Shown here one piece after another: positions 31,743 through 41,263 of a stretch of 55,599 nucleotides of DNA. The stretch lies in the NCBI GenBank assembly GCA_902800215.1, contig CADCDS010000014.1, positions 1 through 55,599 on the forward strand, read 5' to 3'. The notes beneath the pieces are model-generated. The model worked only from the letters and a program-made list of their open reading frames with translations. It was not told where the DNA came from and made no database searches. Within the stretch, counting starts at the first letter, position 1, and each line of letters opens with the position of its first letter. Position numbers and translations under genes: made by a program. Source of the DNA: an uncultured Bacteroidales bacterium. GTDB taxonomy: Bacteria; Bacteroidota; Bacteroidia; Bacteroidales; Paludibacteraceae.

Positions 31743-33105
31743 TGACTTCGATCACTTTCTGCGCCAAGGCATTGGCTTCTTCCATCGTAGCCGCTTCGGA
31801 ATAAACACGAATGATGGGTTCGGTATTGGACTTACGCAGATGGACCCAACCGTCCGCAAAATCGATCTTCACTCCATCGCGGTCATTGACACGTTCGTGT
31901 TTGTACAGTTCCTTGACACGAGCCAAGATCGCATCCACATCGGTGTCCGGCGTGAGGTCGATACGGTTCTTACTGATGCAATAATCCGGTAAGGTGCGAC
32001 GCAGTTCGCTCACCTTTATATCCAGATGTGCCAGATGACTGAGGAATAAGGCGATACCTACCAGAGCATCGCGGCCGTAGTGACACGCCGGATAGATGAC
32101 ACCGCCGTTTCCTTCACCACCGATGACGGCGTTGACGCGTTTCATCTCCGCTACGACGTTCACTTCACCTACTGCGCTGGCACTATATTCACCGCCGTAT
32201 AACTTGGTTACGTCACTCAAGGCACGGGTACTGGACATGTTGCTGACGGTGTTACCCGGCGTATGACGCAGGATATAATCGGCTACGCTGACGAGCGTAT
32301 ATTCCTCTCCGAACATCTCACCGTTCTCGCAGATGATAGCCAGACGGTCCACATCGGGATCGACGACAAAACCAACATCGGCTTTACCGGATTTGAGCAA
32401 GTCACTGATCTGGGTTAAGTGTTGCGGAAGGGGTTCCGGATTATGGGGGAAATGACCGTCCGGTGTGCAGTTAAGTTCAATGATGTTCTCCACGCCTACG
32501 GCTCTAAGGATGGCCGGAATCGCCAGACCGCCAACGGAGTTGACGCAGTCGATGGCCACGGTGAAGTTATGTTTCTTGATGGCTTCGGCATCCACCAGTT
32601 TGAGATTGAGCACCTGCTGCACATGGTACGGCAGATAATCTTTGTAGGTCATATGGCCCAAGGCATCCACTTCGGCAAACGTGAAGTCTTCCGCTTCCGC
32701 TATCGCCAGCACGCCTTTGCCTTCGGCATCGTTAAGAAACTCCCCGTGCTCGTTGAGCAGTTTGAGTGCATTCCATTGTTTGGGATTATGGCTGGCGGTG
32801 AGGATGATACCGCCGGCTGCCTTTTCTCCCGTCACCGCCAACTCCGTTGTCGGCGTGGTAGCCAAACCAATGTTCACCACATCATAGCCCATTCCCATCA
32901 GCGTACCGCACACGATACTTTCCACCATAGGACCGCTCAGACGCGCATCACGACCGACTACGATCGTGTTATTATCCGGTACAGCGGCACGGCGCTGCGT
33001 AGCATAAGCCGCTGTAAAACGAACGATATCTACAGGATTCAATCCCTCTCCTACCCGACCACCGATGGTACCGCGGATACCGGAGATACTTTTCACTAAA
33101 CTCAT
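31732..33105 (-). CDS. glmM: Phosphoglucosamine mutase GlmM (457 aa)
   Basis: Interconverts glucosamine-6-P and glucosamine-1-P for peptidoglycan and lipid A. Active-site Ser105 in 'TASHNP' (103-108), metal loop 'FVVDPDVDRLAI', sugar loop 'GGEGNGGV' and phosphate loop 'LRKSNTEPIIRVYSEA' are all seen. The length matches the phosphohexomutase family; a phosphomannomutase-type substrate cannot be excluded. It precedes lpxB in one operon, which suits amino-sugar supply for lipid A. Confidence 0.9.
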   Translation of the reverse strand: MSLVKSISGIRGTIGGRVGEGLNPVDIVRFTAAYATQRRAAVPDNNTIVVGRDARLSGPMVESIVCGTLMGMGYDVVNIGLATTPTTELAVTGEKAAGGIILTASHNPKQWNALKLLNEHGEFLNDAEGKGVLAIAEAEDFTFAEVDALGHMTYKDYLPYHVQQVLNLKLVDAEAIKKHNFTVAIDCVNSVGGLAIPAILRAVGVENIIELNCTPDGHFPHNPEPLPQHLTQISDLLKSGKADVGFVVDPDVDRLAIICENGEMFGEEYTLVSVADYILRHTPGNTVSNMSSTRALSDVTKLYGGEYSASAVGEVNVVAEMKRVNAVIGGEGNGGVIYPACHYGRDALVGIALFLSHLAHLDIKVSELRRTLPDYCISKNRIDLTPDTDVDAILARVKELYKHERVNDRDGVKIDFADGWVHLRKSNTEPIIRVYSEAATMEEANALAQKVIEVINH

Positions 33106-33106
33106 C

Positions 33107-33685
33107 TTATTGTTTTACTTTAATTTTCAGAATATACACATAGGGTGTGACGGTGGACTGCTCCGCCGAGAAACTTAACTTACTGGGCACGATGATCTCG
33201 CATTGCGAATCGGGGTATTTCATCAGCTTAACGGCATAATGCCATCCCATGCACTCGCATTCGCTGGTGTTCAGGTAATGAAACTCATAGGGATAGGCCT
33301 GGTCCAAGGTGGTCCAATAACTGAGTGTATCGGCGTTCTCCGTCAGGCCGAAGCGTTTGTAGCGTGCTACGATCAGGTCATTGGCAATAATGGTCTGATC
33401 CACCGTGTCAATCCGGCTGGCACTGACGGTATCATACCGCACGGAATCACCGCGACTGATGAGGTGGAAATAGAAATTATCCACTCCCCTCACTTTGTAG
33501 TATTCTTTCTCTCCCCATACATGATCAATCTCCGGCTCTTCCGTCAGGATCTGGAGATTATTGCGACTGATGTAGTTAGCAATCAGCTTGTCTTCCTGAT
33601 CACGCAACCGCGAATAGGTGTTTCCACTACATCCCATGGCGATCACCGCCACGCCGATAAGGCTGTATAAAATTATCTTTTTCAT
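33107..33685 (-). CDS. DUF4827-like lipoprotein (192 aa)
   Basis: Signal 'KKIILYSLIGVAVIAMGCSG' with the lipobox Cys at residue 18. The body ('EDKLIANYISRNNLQIL', 'FYFHLISRGDSVRYDTV', 'IIVPSKLSFSAEQSTVTPYVY') matches the DUF4827/FKBP-like lipoproteins of Bacteroidales, next to gliding/T9SS-type peptidyl-prolyl isomerases in sequence space. Start ATG 33685 is preferred; a longer frame to 33739 overlaps the upstream gene. It lies 1 bp before glmM and 1 bp after the two-component gene, so all three are likely one transcript. Function unknown. Confidence 0.75.
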   Translation of the reverse strand: MKKIILYSLIGVAVIAMGCSGNTYSRLRDQEDKLIANYISRNNLQILTEEPEIDHVWGEKEYYKVRGVDNFYFHLISRGDSVRYDTVSASRIDTVDQTIIANDLIVARYKRFGLTENADTLSYWTTLDQAYPYEFHYLNTSECECMGWHYAVKLMKYPDSQCEIIVPSKLSFSAEQSTVTPYVYILKIKVKQ

Positions 33686-33686
33686 A

Positions 33687-36600
33687 TTACTTCTCTTTTT
33701 CCCATGCATTCTTGCGGTATTCACTGGGGGTGAGACCATAGGTGCTCTTGAAACATTTGGCGAAATACCGGCTGTCGTTCATTCCCACCATGTAAGTCAC
33801 TTCGGTGATGTTGTATTTATGTTCTTCCAACAGTTGTGCCGCCCTTTTGATACGCATCTCGCGGATAAACTCCACCGGACTGAGACCGGTCATCGTCTTC
33901 AGTTTGTTGAAGAACACCGTTCGTCCCATACCCATCTCGTCCACCAGTTCATCCACCGTGAGCGTGTTGTTATCCATCTGCTTGTCCATTACGTTCAGCA
34001 GTTTAGCCAGGAACGCATCGCCCGGTATCGGTTCGTCTGTCTTAGGATTCTCGAGCCGCATCAGGCGCTGCCGGTAACTGTTCTCCAGCTGTTCCCGTTG
34101 CGTAAGCAGGTTACGCACCCGTGCACGCAGGTATTCCGGTTCAAAAGGCTTGGTAACATAGTCATCGGCTCCGTAGCCGAGTGCCTGGAGACGAGACTCG
34201 ATAGCAGTCTTGGCCGTCAGCAAGATCACCGGAATGAAATCGAGTTCGGTATTTCCCTTGATGAACTGGGTTAACTCCATACCGTCCACTTTCGGCATCA
34301 TCAGGTCGGTCACTACCAGGTTCACCGGTCGGGAACGAACAATCTCTTTGGCTTCCTCACCGTCCGATGCGGTCAGCACATGATAGTCCTTATTCAAGAT
34401 ACCGGTCAGGAAATTACGCATGTCCTGGTTATCGTCCACTACCAGGATCGTTTGCATCGTCTCTTTTTCCTGCTCGAGCTGTTCGATCTTTTCTTCAAAC
34501 GTAGGTGCAGCGGCCGGTACTATGGTGCGGTCATCGGCGATGAACTCCACTTCGGAATCGAAATGGTCCTTCCCGGTATGCAGCAGCACGGTGAACGTCG
34601 TGCCTTTTCCCACTTCACTCTCCACCTCGATATAGCCGTGATGGAGGTCCACCAGCTCCTTGGTCAGGTTCATTCCGATACCAGTACCGGATGTGCCGGT
34701 GTTGTTCAACTCGTTATTGCTGGAGAACCGTTCAAACAGCACACTTCGGCTCTCCGGCGGAATACCGATACCTTCATCCTGCACGATCAGCATCACAAAG
34801 CCCGGTTTGGAGTCCACAATCACCCGAATCGCCTTACCGGCCGGTGTGAACTTAAACGCGTTGCTAAGCAGGTTCCAGAGGATCGTGTCCATGCGTTGCC
34901 GATCCACCCATACTGTCGAGTCTTCTGCTTTTTGGATGACCTCAAAACGGATATGCTTGTCATCCGCTTCCTTCTTGAAGTTCTCACAAGTCTCTTCCAC
35001 CAATTCGCTCAGCAGCGTCTGCTGTACCTTCAGTTTCATCTTCTGGTTCTGCACCTTGCGGAACTCCAGCAGCTGGTTCACCATGCGCAGCATACGCTGA
35101 CTGTTCGACTGGACGATCTCCAACTGACTGCGCACACTCTGGCTGATACGCTCCGTCTGCAGGATATTCTCCACCGGCGCCGTGATGAGTGTCAAGGGTG
35201 TACGTAACTCGTGACTGATATTGGTGAAGAACCGTAACTTGATGTCCGTCACTTGTTGCTCCACCTGCACTTTCCGGCGCAGACGGTTATAGGTATGTAC
35301 CGAATACGAGATGAGGAACAGGAAGAGTGCGATAGCCAAGATATACAAGGTGATGGCCCACCAACTGAGCCAGATAGGCCGTTTGACGCAGATGACGAGT
35401 GTCTGCTCGTTATCCACATCTCCGCCTTCCCGGTTGGTCGAACGCACATGGAACACATAGGTACCGTGCTGCAGGTTGCTGTACGTGATACGGCGCAGGT
35501 TAGTGGGACCACTCCAGGTCTTGTCCACACCGTCCAAGCGGTAATAGTAATAGATCTTATGGAGACCTTTGAAGTCAATCGCCGCAAAATCCACCGTGAT
35601 GTTACTACCGTTCTCGATGGTCACCGTATCCGCTTGTTCCAGCGATTGGCCTTGCGACTCCACCTGGGTGATACGCAGCGGCGGCACCGCTTCCGATCGA
35701 ACGATTAGCGAAGGATCTACCGTACAGTAACCGTTCGAATAACCGAAGAAGATCTTTCCGTCCGGTTGCATCACCGCCTCGGCTTCCGAGAAACAGGTGT
35801 TCTCTTCCCCTTCCAGCGCGTTATAGTAATAGAGGTCACCGGTCGTGAACTCCAACTGGGCGATGTCGTTCTCGGAACAGAACCATAGATTCTCTTCGTC
35901 ACCGGTCATGGCTAAGATGATATCGTGGAAGGTCTCCACCGACCGAATCTCATTCGTCGTATCCTTGGGATCGATATACAGCAGACCGCCGCCGAACGAA
36001 CCGAACCATACCTGATTATGACTGTAATGCACCGCCCGGATATCGTAACTCGGCAGTAAGGCAAAATCTTCAATATCCAATTTCCCGTCTCCAATCGGAA
36101 TACGTAGTATTCCGTTCGTCGTTCCGCACCAGAGTGTACCGTCCACAATCTCGATGTCACGCACTTTCAGACCATCCCCCACCACGATCGGTTTCGACCA
36201 TTGGTGCAGGTCCTCTTCCCAGCGGATGATGTTCACACCGCCACCGTAGGTAGCCACATAGAGCGTTCCGTCTTCATCTTCCTCGATATCATAGATATCG
36301 TTATGGCTGGTAGGTATCTGTTTGCCGTTTAACAGCAGACCGTTGCCTTTGGTTCCGAACAAACGGCCGTGCTGACTCTCCAAAGCGCAATAAAACCGGA
36401 ACAGAGGATAGGCTTGCCCGTTTTTGTCCTGACAAAACGCACGCACTTTGCCGTTTCCGTTATTCGTCTTGTACCGGCAGTCATGCAATGCATACGGCAC
36501 CGGATCCATGTTGATGCAGTCCACACCGCCGTCATAGGTAGCAATCCACATCTGGCCTTCCCGGTCGATATACGCCGTATGAATCATATTCGTCAGCCCT

Positions 36601-37247
36601 TCTATCGGATTGACCAACCGATCCTTCTCTACGTCGTAATAACTCCAGCCGCCACCCGTCGGATTGACCCATGTGCGGCCTTTGGCGTCTTCGAGGATAA
36701 AGAAATGTTCGCGTAACTGACCGGCATAACGGGGATCCAAGGCCGGTGTGAACCGTTTCCATTTGCCGTCTCGGTACCGCATGATACCTGCCCGGTCATC
36801 CGCCTGCCAGATGATATTACGGGCATCTACCGCCGTGTTGGTGTTGGCTTCCGCCATCTGCTTGGTCCAAGCGGCCGGCAGGCTGTCTATCGGTTGTTCC
36901 GTCGTATGCTTGCGCGCCGCATCCAGACGGAAATAATGCCCGTCGTAGGTCTTCCACCATATCTGCTCTTTCTCGTCCTCATAGATCGCTTCCACACGGT
37001 TGTTCACCGGCACTTTCACACCGTCGTGCATGGCTTTGAAGACCGTGAAGGTATAACCGTCAAAGCGGTTTAGACCGTCCCAGGTGCCGAACCACATGAA
37101 GCCCTGCTTGTCCTGCAGGATCGCCATGACGGTGTTCTGACTCAATCCATCCCGGATCGAAAAATGCCGCACCACATAATGCTCCTTAGCGATGACACTG
37201 ATCGCAAAGAAGAAAAGAAATACTATGGTAACTATCCGTTTTGCCAT
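33687..37247 (-). CDS. Hybrid two-component system regulator (1186 aa)
   Basis: Typical Bacteroidetes HTCS, a one-protein sensor and transcription factor. Order: signal peptide (about 1-20), two seven-bladed periplasmic propellers ('[19 protein letters not shown]' and similar blades), a Y_Y_Y domain ending near 615, a membrane helix (about 625-650), HisKA with '[14 protein letters not shown]' (His near 679), HATPase '[11 protein letters not shown]' and 'DEGIGIPPE', a receiver '[14 protein letters not shown]' with phospho-Asp in '[12 protein letters not shown]' (near 981), and a C-terminal AraC HTH (about 1085-1186). HTCS proteins usually sense a glycan fragment. The GH53 galactanase a few genes away hints at galactan, but the two are not adjacent. 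Confidence 0.95.
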   Translation of the reverse strand: MAKRIVTIVFLFFFAISVIAKEHYVVRHFSIRDGLSQNTVMAILQDKQGFMWFGTWDGLNRFDGYTFTVFKAMHDGVKVPVNNRVEAIYEDEKEQIWWKTYDGHYFRLDAARKHTTEQPIDSLPAAWTKQMAEANTNTAVDARNIIWQADDRAGIMRYRDGKWKRFTPALDPRYAGQLREHFFILEDAKGRTWVNPTGGGWSYYDVEKDRLVNPIEGLTNMIHTAYIDREGQMWIATYDGGVDCINMDPVPYALHDCRYKTNNGNGKVRAFCQDKNGQAYPLFRFYCALESQHGRLFGTKGNGLLLNGKQIPTSHNDIYDIEEDEDGTLYVATYGGGVNIIRWEEDLHQWSKPIVVGDGLKVRDIEIVDGTLWCGTTNGILRIPIGDGKLDIEDFALLPSYDIRAVHYSHNQVWFGSFGGGLLYIDPKDTTNEIRSVETFHDIILAMTGDEENLWFCSENDIAQLEFTTGDLYYYNALEGEENTCFSEAEAVMQPDGKIFFGYSNGYCTVDPSLIVRSEAVPPLRITQVESQGQSLEQADTVTIENGSNITVDFAAIDFKGLHKIYYYYRLDGVDKTWSGPTNLRRITYSNLQHGTYVFHVRSTNREGGDVDNEQTLVICVKRPIWLSWWAITLYILAIALFLFLISYSVHTYNRLRRKVQVEQQVTDIKLRFFTNISHELRTPLTLITAPVENILQTERISQSVRSQLEIVQSNSQRMLRMVNQLLEFRKVQNQKMKLKVQQTLLSELVEETCENFKKEADDKHIRFEVIQKAEDSTVWVDRQRMDTILWNLLSNAFKFTPAGKAIRVIVDSKPGFVMLIVQDEGIGIPPESRSVLFERFSSNNELNNTGTSGTGIGMNLTKELVDLHHGYIEVESEVGKGTTFTVLLHTGKDHFDSEVEFIADDRTIVPAAAPTFEEKIEQLEQEKETMQTILVVDDNQDMRNFLTGILNKDYHVLTASDGEEAKEIVRSRPVNLVVTDLMMPKVDGMELTQFIKGNTELDFIPVILLTAKTAIESRLQALGYGADDYVTKPFEPEYLRARVRNLLTQREQLENSYRQRLMRLENPKTDEPIPGDAFLAKLLNVMDKQMDNNTLTVDELVDEMGMGRTVFFNKLKTMTGLSPVEFIREMRIKRAAQLLEEHKYNITEVTYMVGMNDSRYFAKCFKSTYGLTPSEYRKNAWEKEK

Positions 37248-37264
37248 TCGCCTTTAGCCTTTAG
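37242..37264 (-). repeat. GGCTAAAGGCGAATGG repeat at the rfbA-HTCS junction
   Basis: Minus strand GCTAAAGGCTAAAGGCGAAT then GG. It encodes the last residues and stop of rfbA ('AAKG' stop) and supplies the ATG of the HTCS gene. Confidence 0.8.
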
Positions 37265-38126
37265 CGGCGATACGCTCCAAGTATCGTCCGTAAGCCGTCT
37301 TCATCTCTTTACCCAAGGATGCCAACTGCTCCGTGCTGATCCAGCCGTTGCGCCATGCGATCTCTTCGATGCAGCTCACATAGAAACCTTGACGGTTCTG
37401 GATGGTAGCAATAAAATTACCGGCATCCAGCAGACTGTCGCAGTTACCCGTATCGAGCCATGCAAAACCGCGACTGAACAGTTTCACTTTCAGTGTTCCT
37501 TCGTTGAGGTAGAGTTTATTCAAGTCCGTGATCTCATATTCTCCCCGTGCACTGGGTTGCAAACCGGCTGCTTTCTCGCACACCGTCTCGTCGTAGAAAT
37601 ACAGACCCGGTACGGCATAGTTACTCTTCGGATTGGCCGGTTTCTCTTCCAGACTCAGCACCTTGCCGTCCTGATCAAACTCGACCACTCCATACGCTCT
37701 GGGATCCGCCACTTCATATCCGAAGATCACAGCTCCGCCCTGCTGTGCCGTCTCTACGGCATCTTTAAGCATATGACCGAAATGCTGGCCATAGAACATA
37801 TTATCGCCGAGAATCAAACAACCGGGTTCTCCATTCAAAAACTCTTTGCCTAACACAAAAGCCTGCGCCAAACCGTTCGGCACCAATTGCACTTTGTAAC
37901 TGAGTTTCATACCGATACGGCTGCCGTCACCCAATAACTCCTCAAACATCGGCAGGTCACGCGGCGTGCTGATGATCAGCACCTCACGGATACCCGCTAA
38001 CATCAATGAACTCAAGGGATAATAGATCATCGGCTTGTCATACACCGGCATAATCTGCTTACTGATCGCTTTACTCAACGGATACAAACGCGTTGCGCTT
38101 CCTCCGGCTAAAATAATTCCTTTCAT
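37254..38126 (-). CDS. rfbA: Glucose-1-phosphate thymidylyltransferase RfbA (290 aa)
   Basis: Makes dTDP-glucose for rhamnose and O-antigen sugars. The nucleotide loop 'GIILAGGSATRLYPLS', 'KQIMPVYDKPMIYYPLS', 'GCLILGDNMFYGQ', 'GVVEFDQDGKVLSLEEKP' and 'FAWLDTGNCDSLLDA' are diagnostic. Length is standard. Start ATG 38126 follows the promoter at 38148-38179. No other rhamnose genes are near. Confidence 0.95.
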   Translation of the reverse strand: MKGIILAGGSATRLYPLSKAISKQIMPVYDKPMIYYPLSSLMLAGIREVLIISTPRDLPMFEELLGDGSRIGMKLSYKVQLVPNGLAQAFVLGKEFLNGEPGCLILGDNMFYGQHFGHMLKDAVETAQQGGAVIFGYEVADPRAYGVVEFDQDGKVLSLEEKPANPKSNYAVPGLYFYDETVCEKAAGLQPSARGEYEITDLNKLYLNEGTLKVKLFSRGFAWLDTGNCDSLLDAGNFIATIQNRQGFYVSCIEEIAWRNGWISTEQLASLGKEMKTAYGRYLERIAAKG

Positions 38127-38147
38127 AATAAAAAACCTTTGCGACTG

Positions 38148-38179
38148 CAAAGGTACAACAAAATTTCCACATGTGCAAA
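38148..38179 (-). promoter_or_regulatory. Promoter of rfbA and downstream genes
   Basis: Minus strand TTTGC (38175-38179) and TACCTTTG (38148-38155), 19-bp gap; leader about 15-20 nt to the rfbA start. It probably also drives the HTCS-DUF4827-glmM-lpxB genes. Confidence 0.85.
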
Positions 38180-38187
38180 TATTTGCG

Positions 38188-39027
38188 TCAAAAAATACAC
38201 AAAACGGTTACAATTAATGTGGAAAGCATCAAAACAGGCATCTGTAGGTCTAATTTTTGACGGTGTGACCATACGTACCACAGGTGCCAGATCCAAACGG
38301 GTAAGATACACAGCGACCAATAATGACCGAAGGTCACAAAGATCATTAAGCACCCCGTCAGCAACAGCGTATGGTAGATTCGAGCACCCGTAGGACCCAG
38401 TAAACTTGCAAACGTGCGTTTGCCATGCAGCCGGTCGTTGGCCATATCCCGGATGTTATTGAGGTTCAGTACTCCGACGCAGGGTAAACCAATCGCCACA
38501 CCAGACCATATTACTTCTGCCGTCAGCGTCTGCGTCTGCAGATAAAACGCGCCTAAGGTGCTTAGCAAACCGAAGAACACAAACACCCCGAGATCACCTA
38601 AACCCATGTATCCGTAACTGTGTTTGCCTAAGGTGTAGGTCACGGCACCGATGATCGCCAATGCGCCTAAACCGATAAACACCCAGAAGGCCGTACTGAA
38701 CAGCGGAAAAGCCACCAGCAGCAATGCCACACCCGACACGGCAGACAAACCGCCAAAGAACCAAATCATCCGGATGATCGCCTGCTTCGTGATCGTACCG
38801 CTTTGCAATCCATACGCTGCACGACCGTGCTGATCGGCATCGGTGCCCTTGAGTGCGTCTCCTAATTCATTAGCCAGATTGCTTAAGATCTGCAGACTCA
38901 GCGTCGTACCGATGGCCAGTACAAACACATCCCAGCGCAACCAACCGGCTAATCCGGTGCCCAGGATAATTCCGGACACCGACAGCGGTAACGTGCGTAT
39001 GCGTAAAGATTGGATATACGGATTCAT
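38188..39027 (-). CDS. menA: 1,4-dihydroxy-2-naphthoate polyprenyltransferase MenA (279 aa)
   Basis: Integral membrane prenyltransferase of menaquinone synthesis. The first Asp-rich site 'LSNLANELGDALKGTDAD' (about 48-65) and the second near 'GVLNLNNIRDMANDRLHGK' are present, with eight to nine membrane helices. Start ATG 39027 overlaps the GH53 stop by 4 bp. It is the last gene of the operon that begins upstream of preA. Confidence 0.93.
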   Translation of the reverse strand: MNPYIQSLRIRTLPLSVSGIILGTGLAGWLRWDVFVLAIGTTLSLQILSNLANELGDALKGTDADQHGRAAYGLQSGTITKQAIIRMIWFFGGLSAVSGVALLLVAFPLFSTAFWVFIGLGALAIIGAVTYTLGKHSYGYMGLGDLGVFVFFGLLSTLGAFYLQTQTLTAEVIWSGVAIGLPCVGVLNLNNIRDMANDRLHGKRTFASLLGPTGARIYHTLLLTGCLMIFVTFGHYWSLCILPVWIWHLWYVWSHRQKLDLQMPVLMLSTLIVTVLCIF

Positions 39028-40106
39028 TGCTTGCTTTGTAACAAGGTTTTTAAGGTCTCGGATGGCTTTCCTTCTTCGGTGAAAGCACCCATGTCGTAAC
39101 TGCCCCAACCCAGCGGAATATACTCAGCCGGTCGCCATCCGCCATACACCTCCGGCTCCCAGTAGAAGATACCCTTGCACGAATCGATACGCTCCATGCG
39201 GTTGACAAAATCCGCCATCACGGCCTCCGATTCCGGATCGTTGGCAAACGTACCTATCTCGCAGATCATGACCGGTGTTTTGAATTCAGCAATCAGTTTT
39301 TTCACATTCTCTTCCGCCAGTTCGTTCATCTGTTGCCATGTCTTACCACCGTTCCACGCACTCATCATCGGGTAATGGCTCAAACCGATCATATCCCATT
39401 TGCCGCCGTGTTCTTTCATCGCGTTCCAGAACCAGTCCCGGTACTCGTACGCATTGTCCACATGCACGATCACCGTGATATTCTCAAACGCTTCTTTGGC
39501 TGCCTTGTAACCCATCGCCGTCAACCCTGCATACCGGTCCCATGCTTCCCGTTCGCCTTTCGCCATTCGTCCTTCTCCGACTCTCCCCATCGGCCATAAC
39601 ATCCCGTTCGGTGTCTCATTACCGATCTGCACCCATTCGGGTTCGATGCCTTCTTCCTTGAGCGCATAGAGCACAAAAAGCGTGTATTCCTGCACCGCTT
39701 CCAGCATCGTCTCGTAGTCATAACTCCGCCATGCCAGCGGTATATCCTGGCGATGCGGATCGGCAAAGAAATCCGAATAGTGGATATCCACCATGATGCG
39801 TTGACCTGCCTTGGCGGCCCGTTTGGCTAAAGTTAACATATCCGGCAGGTTACTCCAACCGGTACTATGATTCACCCATACCCGTAACCGCACCGCGTTC
39901 ATCCCTTCGGCACGAAGCATCTCGATGCAGTCTTGATGGTTGCCAAACACAACACTGTCGTGCTCCATCTCGCTGAGCCAACTCAGGTCACAACCTTTCG
40001 CCCACGATCCACGGGCACTGTCCGTCGAGTAATAACAACCCGTCAGCAGCAATGCACAAAGTGCATATACCGTTAGCCATTTGCCTTTCGCCATTCGTCC
40101 ATTCAT
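39024..40106 (-). CDS. GH53 arabinogalactan endo-beta-1,4-galactanase, lipoprotein (360 aa)
   Basis: Cleaves beta-1,4-galactan side chains of pectin. Lipobox 'LCALLLTGC' (Cys24) anchors it outside the cytoplasm. The GH53 fold is clear from 'CDLSWLSEMEHDS', 'AVRLRVWVNH', 'MVDIHYSDFFADP', acid/base Glu164 in 'IGNETPNGMLWP', and nucleophile Glu283 in 'VMICEIGTF'. Residues 174-187 ('GRVGEGRMAKGEREA') are an extra loop encoded by a GGCGAAAGG repeat, and the N-terminus 'MNGRMAKGKW' comes from the same repeat. Start 40106 overlaps the DUF486 stop (ATGA); ATG 40094 is an alternative. Confidence 0.92.
   Translation of the reverse strand: MNGRMAKGKWLTVYALCALLLTGCYYSTDSARGSWAKGCDLSWLSEMEHDSVVFGNHQDCIEMLRAEGMNAVRLRVWVNHSTGWSNLPDMLTLAKRAAKAGQRIMVDIHYSDFFADPHRQDIPLAWRSYDYETMLEAVQEYTLFVLYALKEEGIEPEWVQIGNETPNGMLWPMGRVGEGRMAKGEREAWDRYAGLTAMGYKAAKEAFENITVIVHVDNAYEYRDWFWNAMKEHGGKWDMIGLSHYPMMSAWNGGKTWQQMNELAEENVKKLIAEFKTPVMICEIGTFANDPESEAVMADFVNRMERIDSCKGIFYWEPEVYGGWRPAEYIPLGWGSYDMGAFTEEGKPSETLKTLLQSKQ
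39549..39590 (-). repeat. GGCGAAAGG-type repeat (R3) inside the GH53 gene
   Basis: Plus strand CCGTTCGCCTTTCGCCATTC followed by GTCCTTCTCCGACTCTCC, in frame, adding 'VGEGRMAKGERE' to a loop shortly after the acid/base motif. Confidence 0.8.
40080..40106 (-). repeat. GGCGAAAGG-type repeat (R3) at the GH53 start
   Basis: Minus strand ATGAATGGACGAATGGCGAA then AGGCAAA. It supplies the GH53 start codon and first residues. Confidence 0.75.
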
Positions 40107-40477
40107 TCTTTAAATCCGAAAACGAAATACACGGCTGCTATCAGGAAGACACAGGCCACCGCATGGTTCCATCTCAACTGGACGTGAAAAGCGATGGAGT
40201 AGAAGATGGCAAAAACCACTAAGGTGATCACCTCCTGAATCACTTTCAACTGCATCAGGTTAAACGGTCCGCCGTTGCCTTCAAAACCGATCCGGTTCGC
40301 CGGCACCTGGAGACAGTACTCAAAAAAAGCGATCGCCCAGGAGATGAGGATCACAAAAATCAGGGGTGTGGCACTGGTGAAGAAACCCGTCTGCTGTAAC
40401 TTCAAGTGGCCGTACCACGCAAATGTCATAAAGACATTCGACGCAATCAATAATAAAATAGTATAAAAAGCTATCAT
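40103..40477 (-). CDS. DMT/DUF486 family membrane protein (124 aa)
   Basis: Four membrane helices and the DUF486 pattern: 'LLLIASNVFMTFAWYGHLK', 'ISWAIAFFEYCLQVPANRIG', 'FNLMQLKVIQEVITLVVFA'. Related to small multidrug/metabolite transporters, substrate unknown. It lies between ttcA and the GH53 gene in one operon. Confidence 0.9.
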   Translation of the reverse strand: MIAFYTILLLIASNVFMTFAWYGHLKLQQTGFFTSATPLIFVILISWAIAFFEYCLQVPANRIGFEGNGGPFNLMQLKVIQEVITLVVFAIFYSIAFHVQLRWNHAVACVFLIAAVYFVFGFKE

Positions 40478-40513
40478 AACATTTTAACGTTTTAACAATT
40501 TAACGTTTTAACG
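40476..40513 (-). repeat. GTTAAA-type repeat at the ttcA-DUF486 junction
   Basis: Minus strand units GTTAAAAC / GTTAAATT / GTTAAAAC / GTTAAAAT. It encodes the ttcA C-terminus ('LKR' stop). Confidence 0.85.
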
Positions 40514-41243
40514 GAGGAAGATATTCCTCCTTGATATTCGTCATCGCCGCATACATCGAATCAACGGCTTCGGGATTCATCTGTTTAATATGCGCCAACA
40601 GTTCCGCCGCTTTTTCCCGTGCACTCACATGCTCAAAAGGACAGAGTTTCACTTGTTTCTGATACCCTCTTTCGGCTGCATGCGCCACCAGATCCGCTTC
40701 ATCGATCAGGCATAGAGGCCGGATAATCTCAATCGGCATTTTGTCCATCTTCAACTTAGGCGGCATGGTTGCAAACGCACCCTGATAAATCAGGTTCATC
40801 AGCAGTGTCTCGATGATATCATCCCGATGGTGACCGAAAGCGATCTTGTTGCAGCCTAACTCCTGCGCCACATTAAACAGCGTCTTCCGTCTGTACCAAG
40901 CGCAGAGGAAACAAGGATTGTCTATATCCCGGTGTCCCGGTATTCCGGTATCCCGTGCCTCGCCTATCTCGGTGTCTCTTACCAAAAGCGGCACTTTCGC
41001 TTCCCGGCAGAAATCCTCCAGATACGTCAGATCGGTCACGTACGCGCGTTCCTTTATACGCACGTGTAAGGCGGTCACCTGAAAACGCGGCTTGTAGATC
41101 TGCGCACGGCGGCCTAACAATTCCACCAGCGCCAGACTGTCCTTGCCGCCACTCAAACCGATCAATATATGATCGCCCTCTTCAATCAAGCCGTAATCCG
41201 CGCAGGCCTTGTGAAACTTATGGATTATCCGATCACCTTTCAC
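40500..41243 (-). CDS. ttcA: TtcA-like tRNA 2-thiocytidine PP-loop enzyme (247 aa)
   Basis: ATP-dependent tRNA thiolase family. PP-loop 'IGLSGGKDSLALVELL' (31-36 core), Cys pair 'NPCFLC' (111 and 114), 'FGHHRDDIIETLLMNL' and the later 'KLCPFEH' Cys are present, consistent with a [4Fe-4S]-using TtcA. The start is GTG 41243, located inside a GGTGA-type repeat; a stop lies just upstream in frame. Residues about 95-107 ('EARDTGIPGHRDI') are an insertion encoded by an R1 repeat, between the conserved 'LLVRDTEI' and the CFLC motif. Confidence 0.85.
   Translation of the reverse strand: MKGDRIIHKFHKACADYGLIEEGDHILIGLSGGKDSLALVELLGRRAQIYKPRFQVTALHVRIKERAYVTDLTYLEDFCREAKVPLLVRDTEIGEARDTGIPGHRDIDNPCFLCAWYRRKTLFNVAQELGCNKIAFGHHRDDIIETLLMNLIYQGAFATMPPKLKMDKMPIEIIRPLCLIDEADLVAHAAERGYQKQVKLCPFEHVSAREKAAELLAHIKQMNPEAVDSMYAAMTNIKEEYLPPLKR
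40926..40956 (-). repeat. R1 repeat inside ttcA
   Basis: Plus strand TCCCGGTGTCCCGGTATTCC then GGTATCCCG, the inverse of the intergenic R1 copies at 784 and 3168. In frame. Confidence 0.8.
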
Positions 41244-41263
41244 CTATAACCTATCACCTTTAT
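41236..41263 (-). repeat. AGGTGATAGGTTATAGGTGA repeat at the preA-ttcA junction
   Basis: Tandem AGGTGA / TAGGTTA units. They supply the GTG start of ttcA and lie directly after the preA stop. Confidence 0.75.

Noticed and set aside
32419-33099. A 226-codon plus-strand frame
   Set aside because: Antisense to glmM, which has full catalytic motifs.
34380-35207. A 275-codon plus-strand frame
   Set aside because: Antisense to the kinase and receiver part of the hybrid two-component gene.
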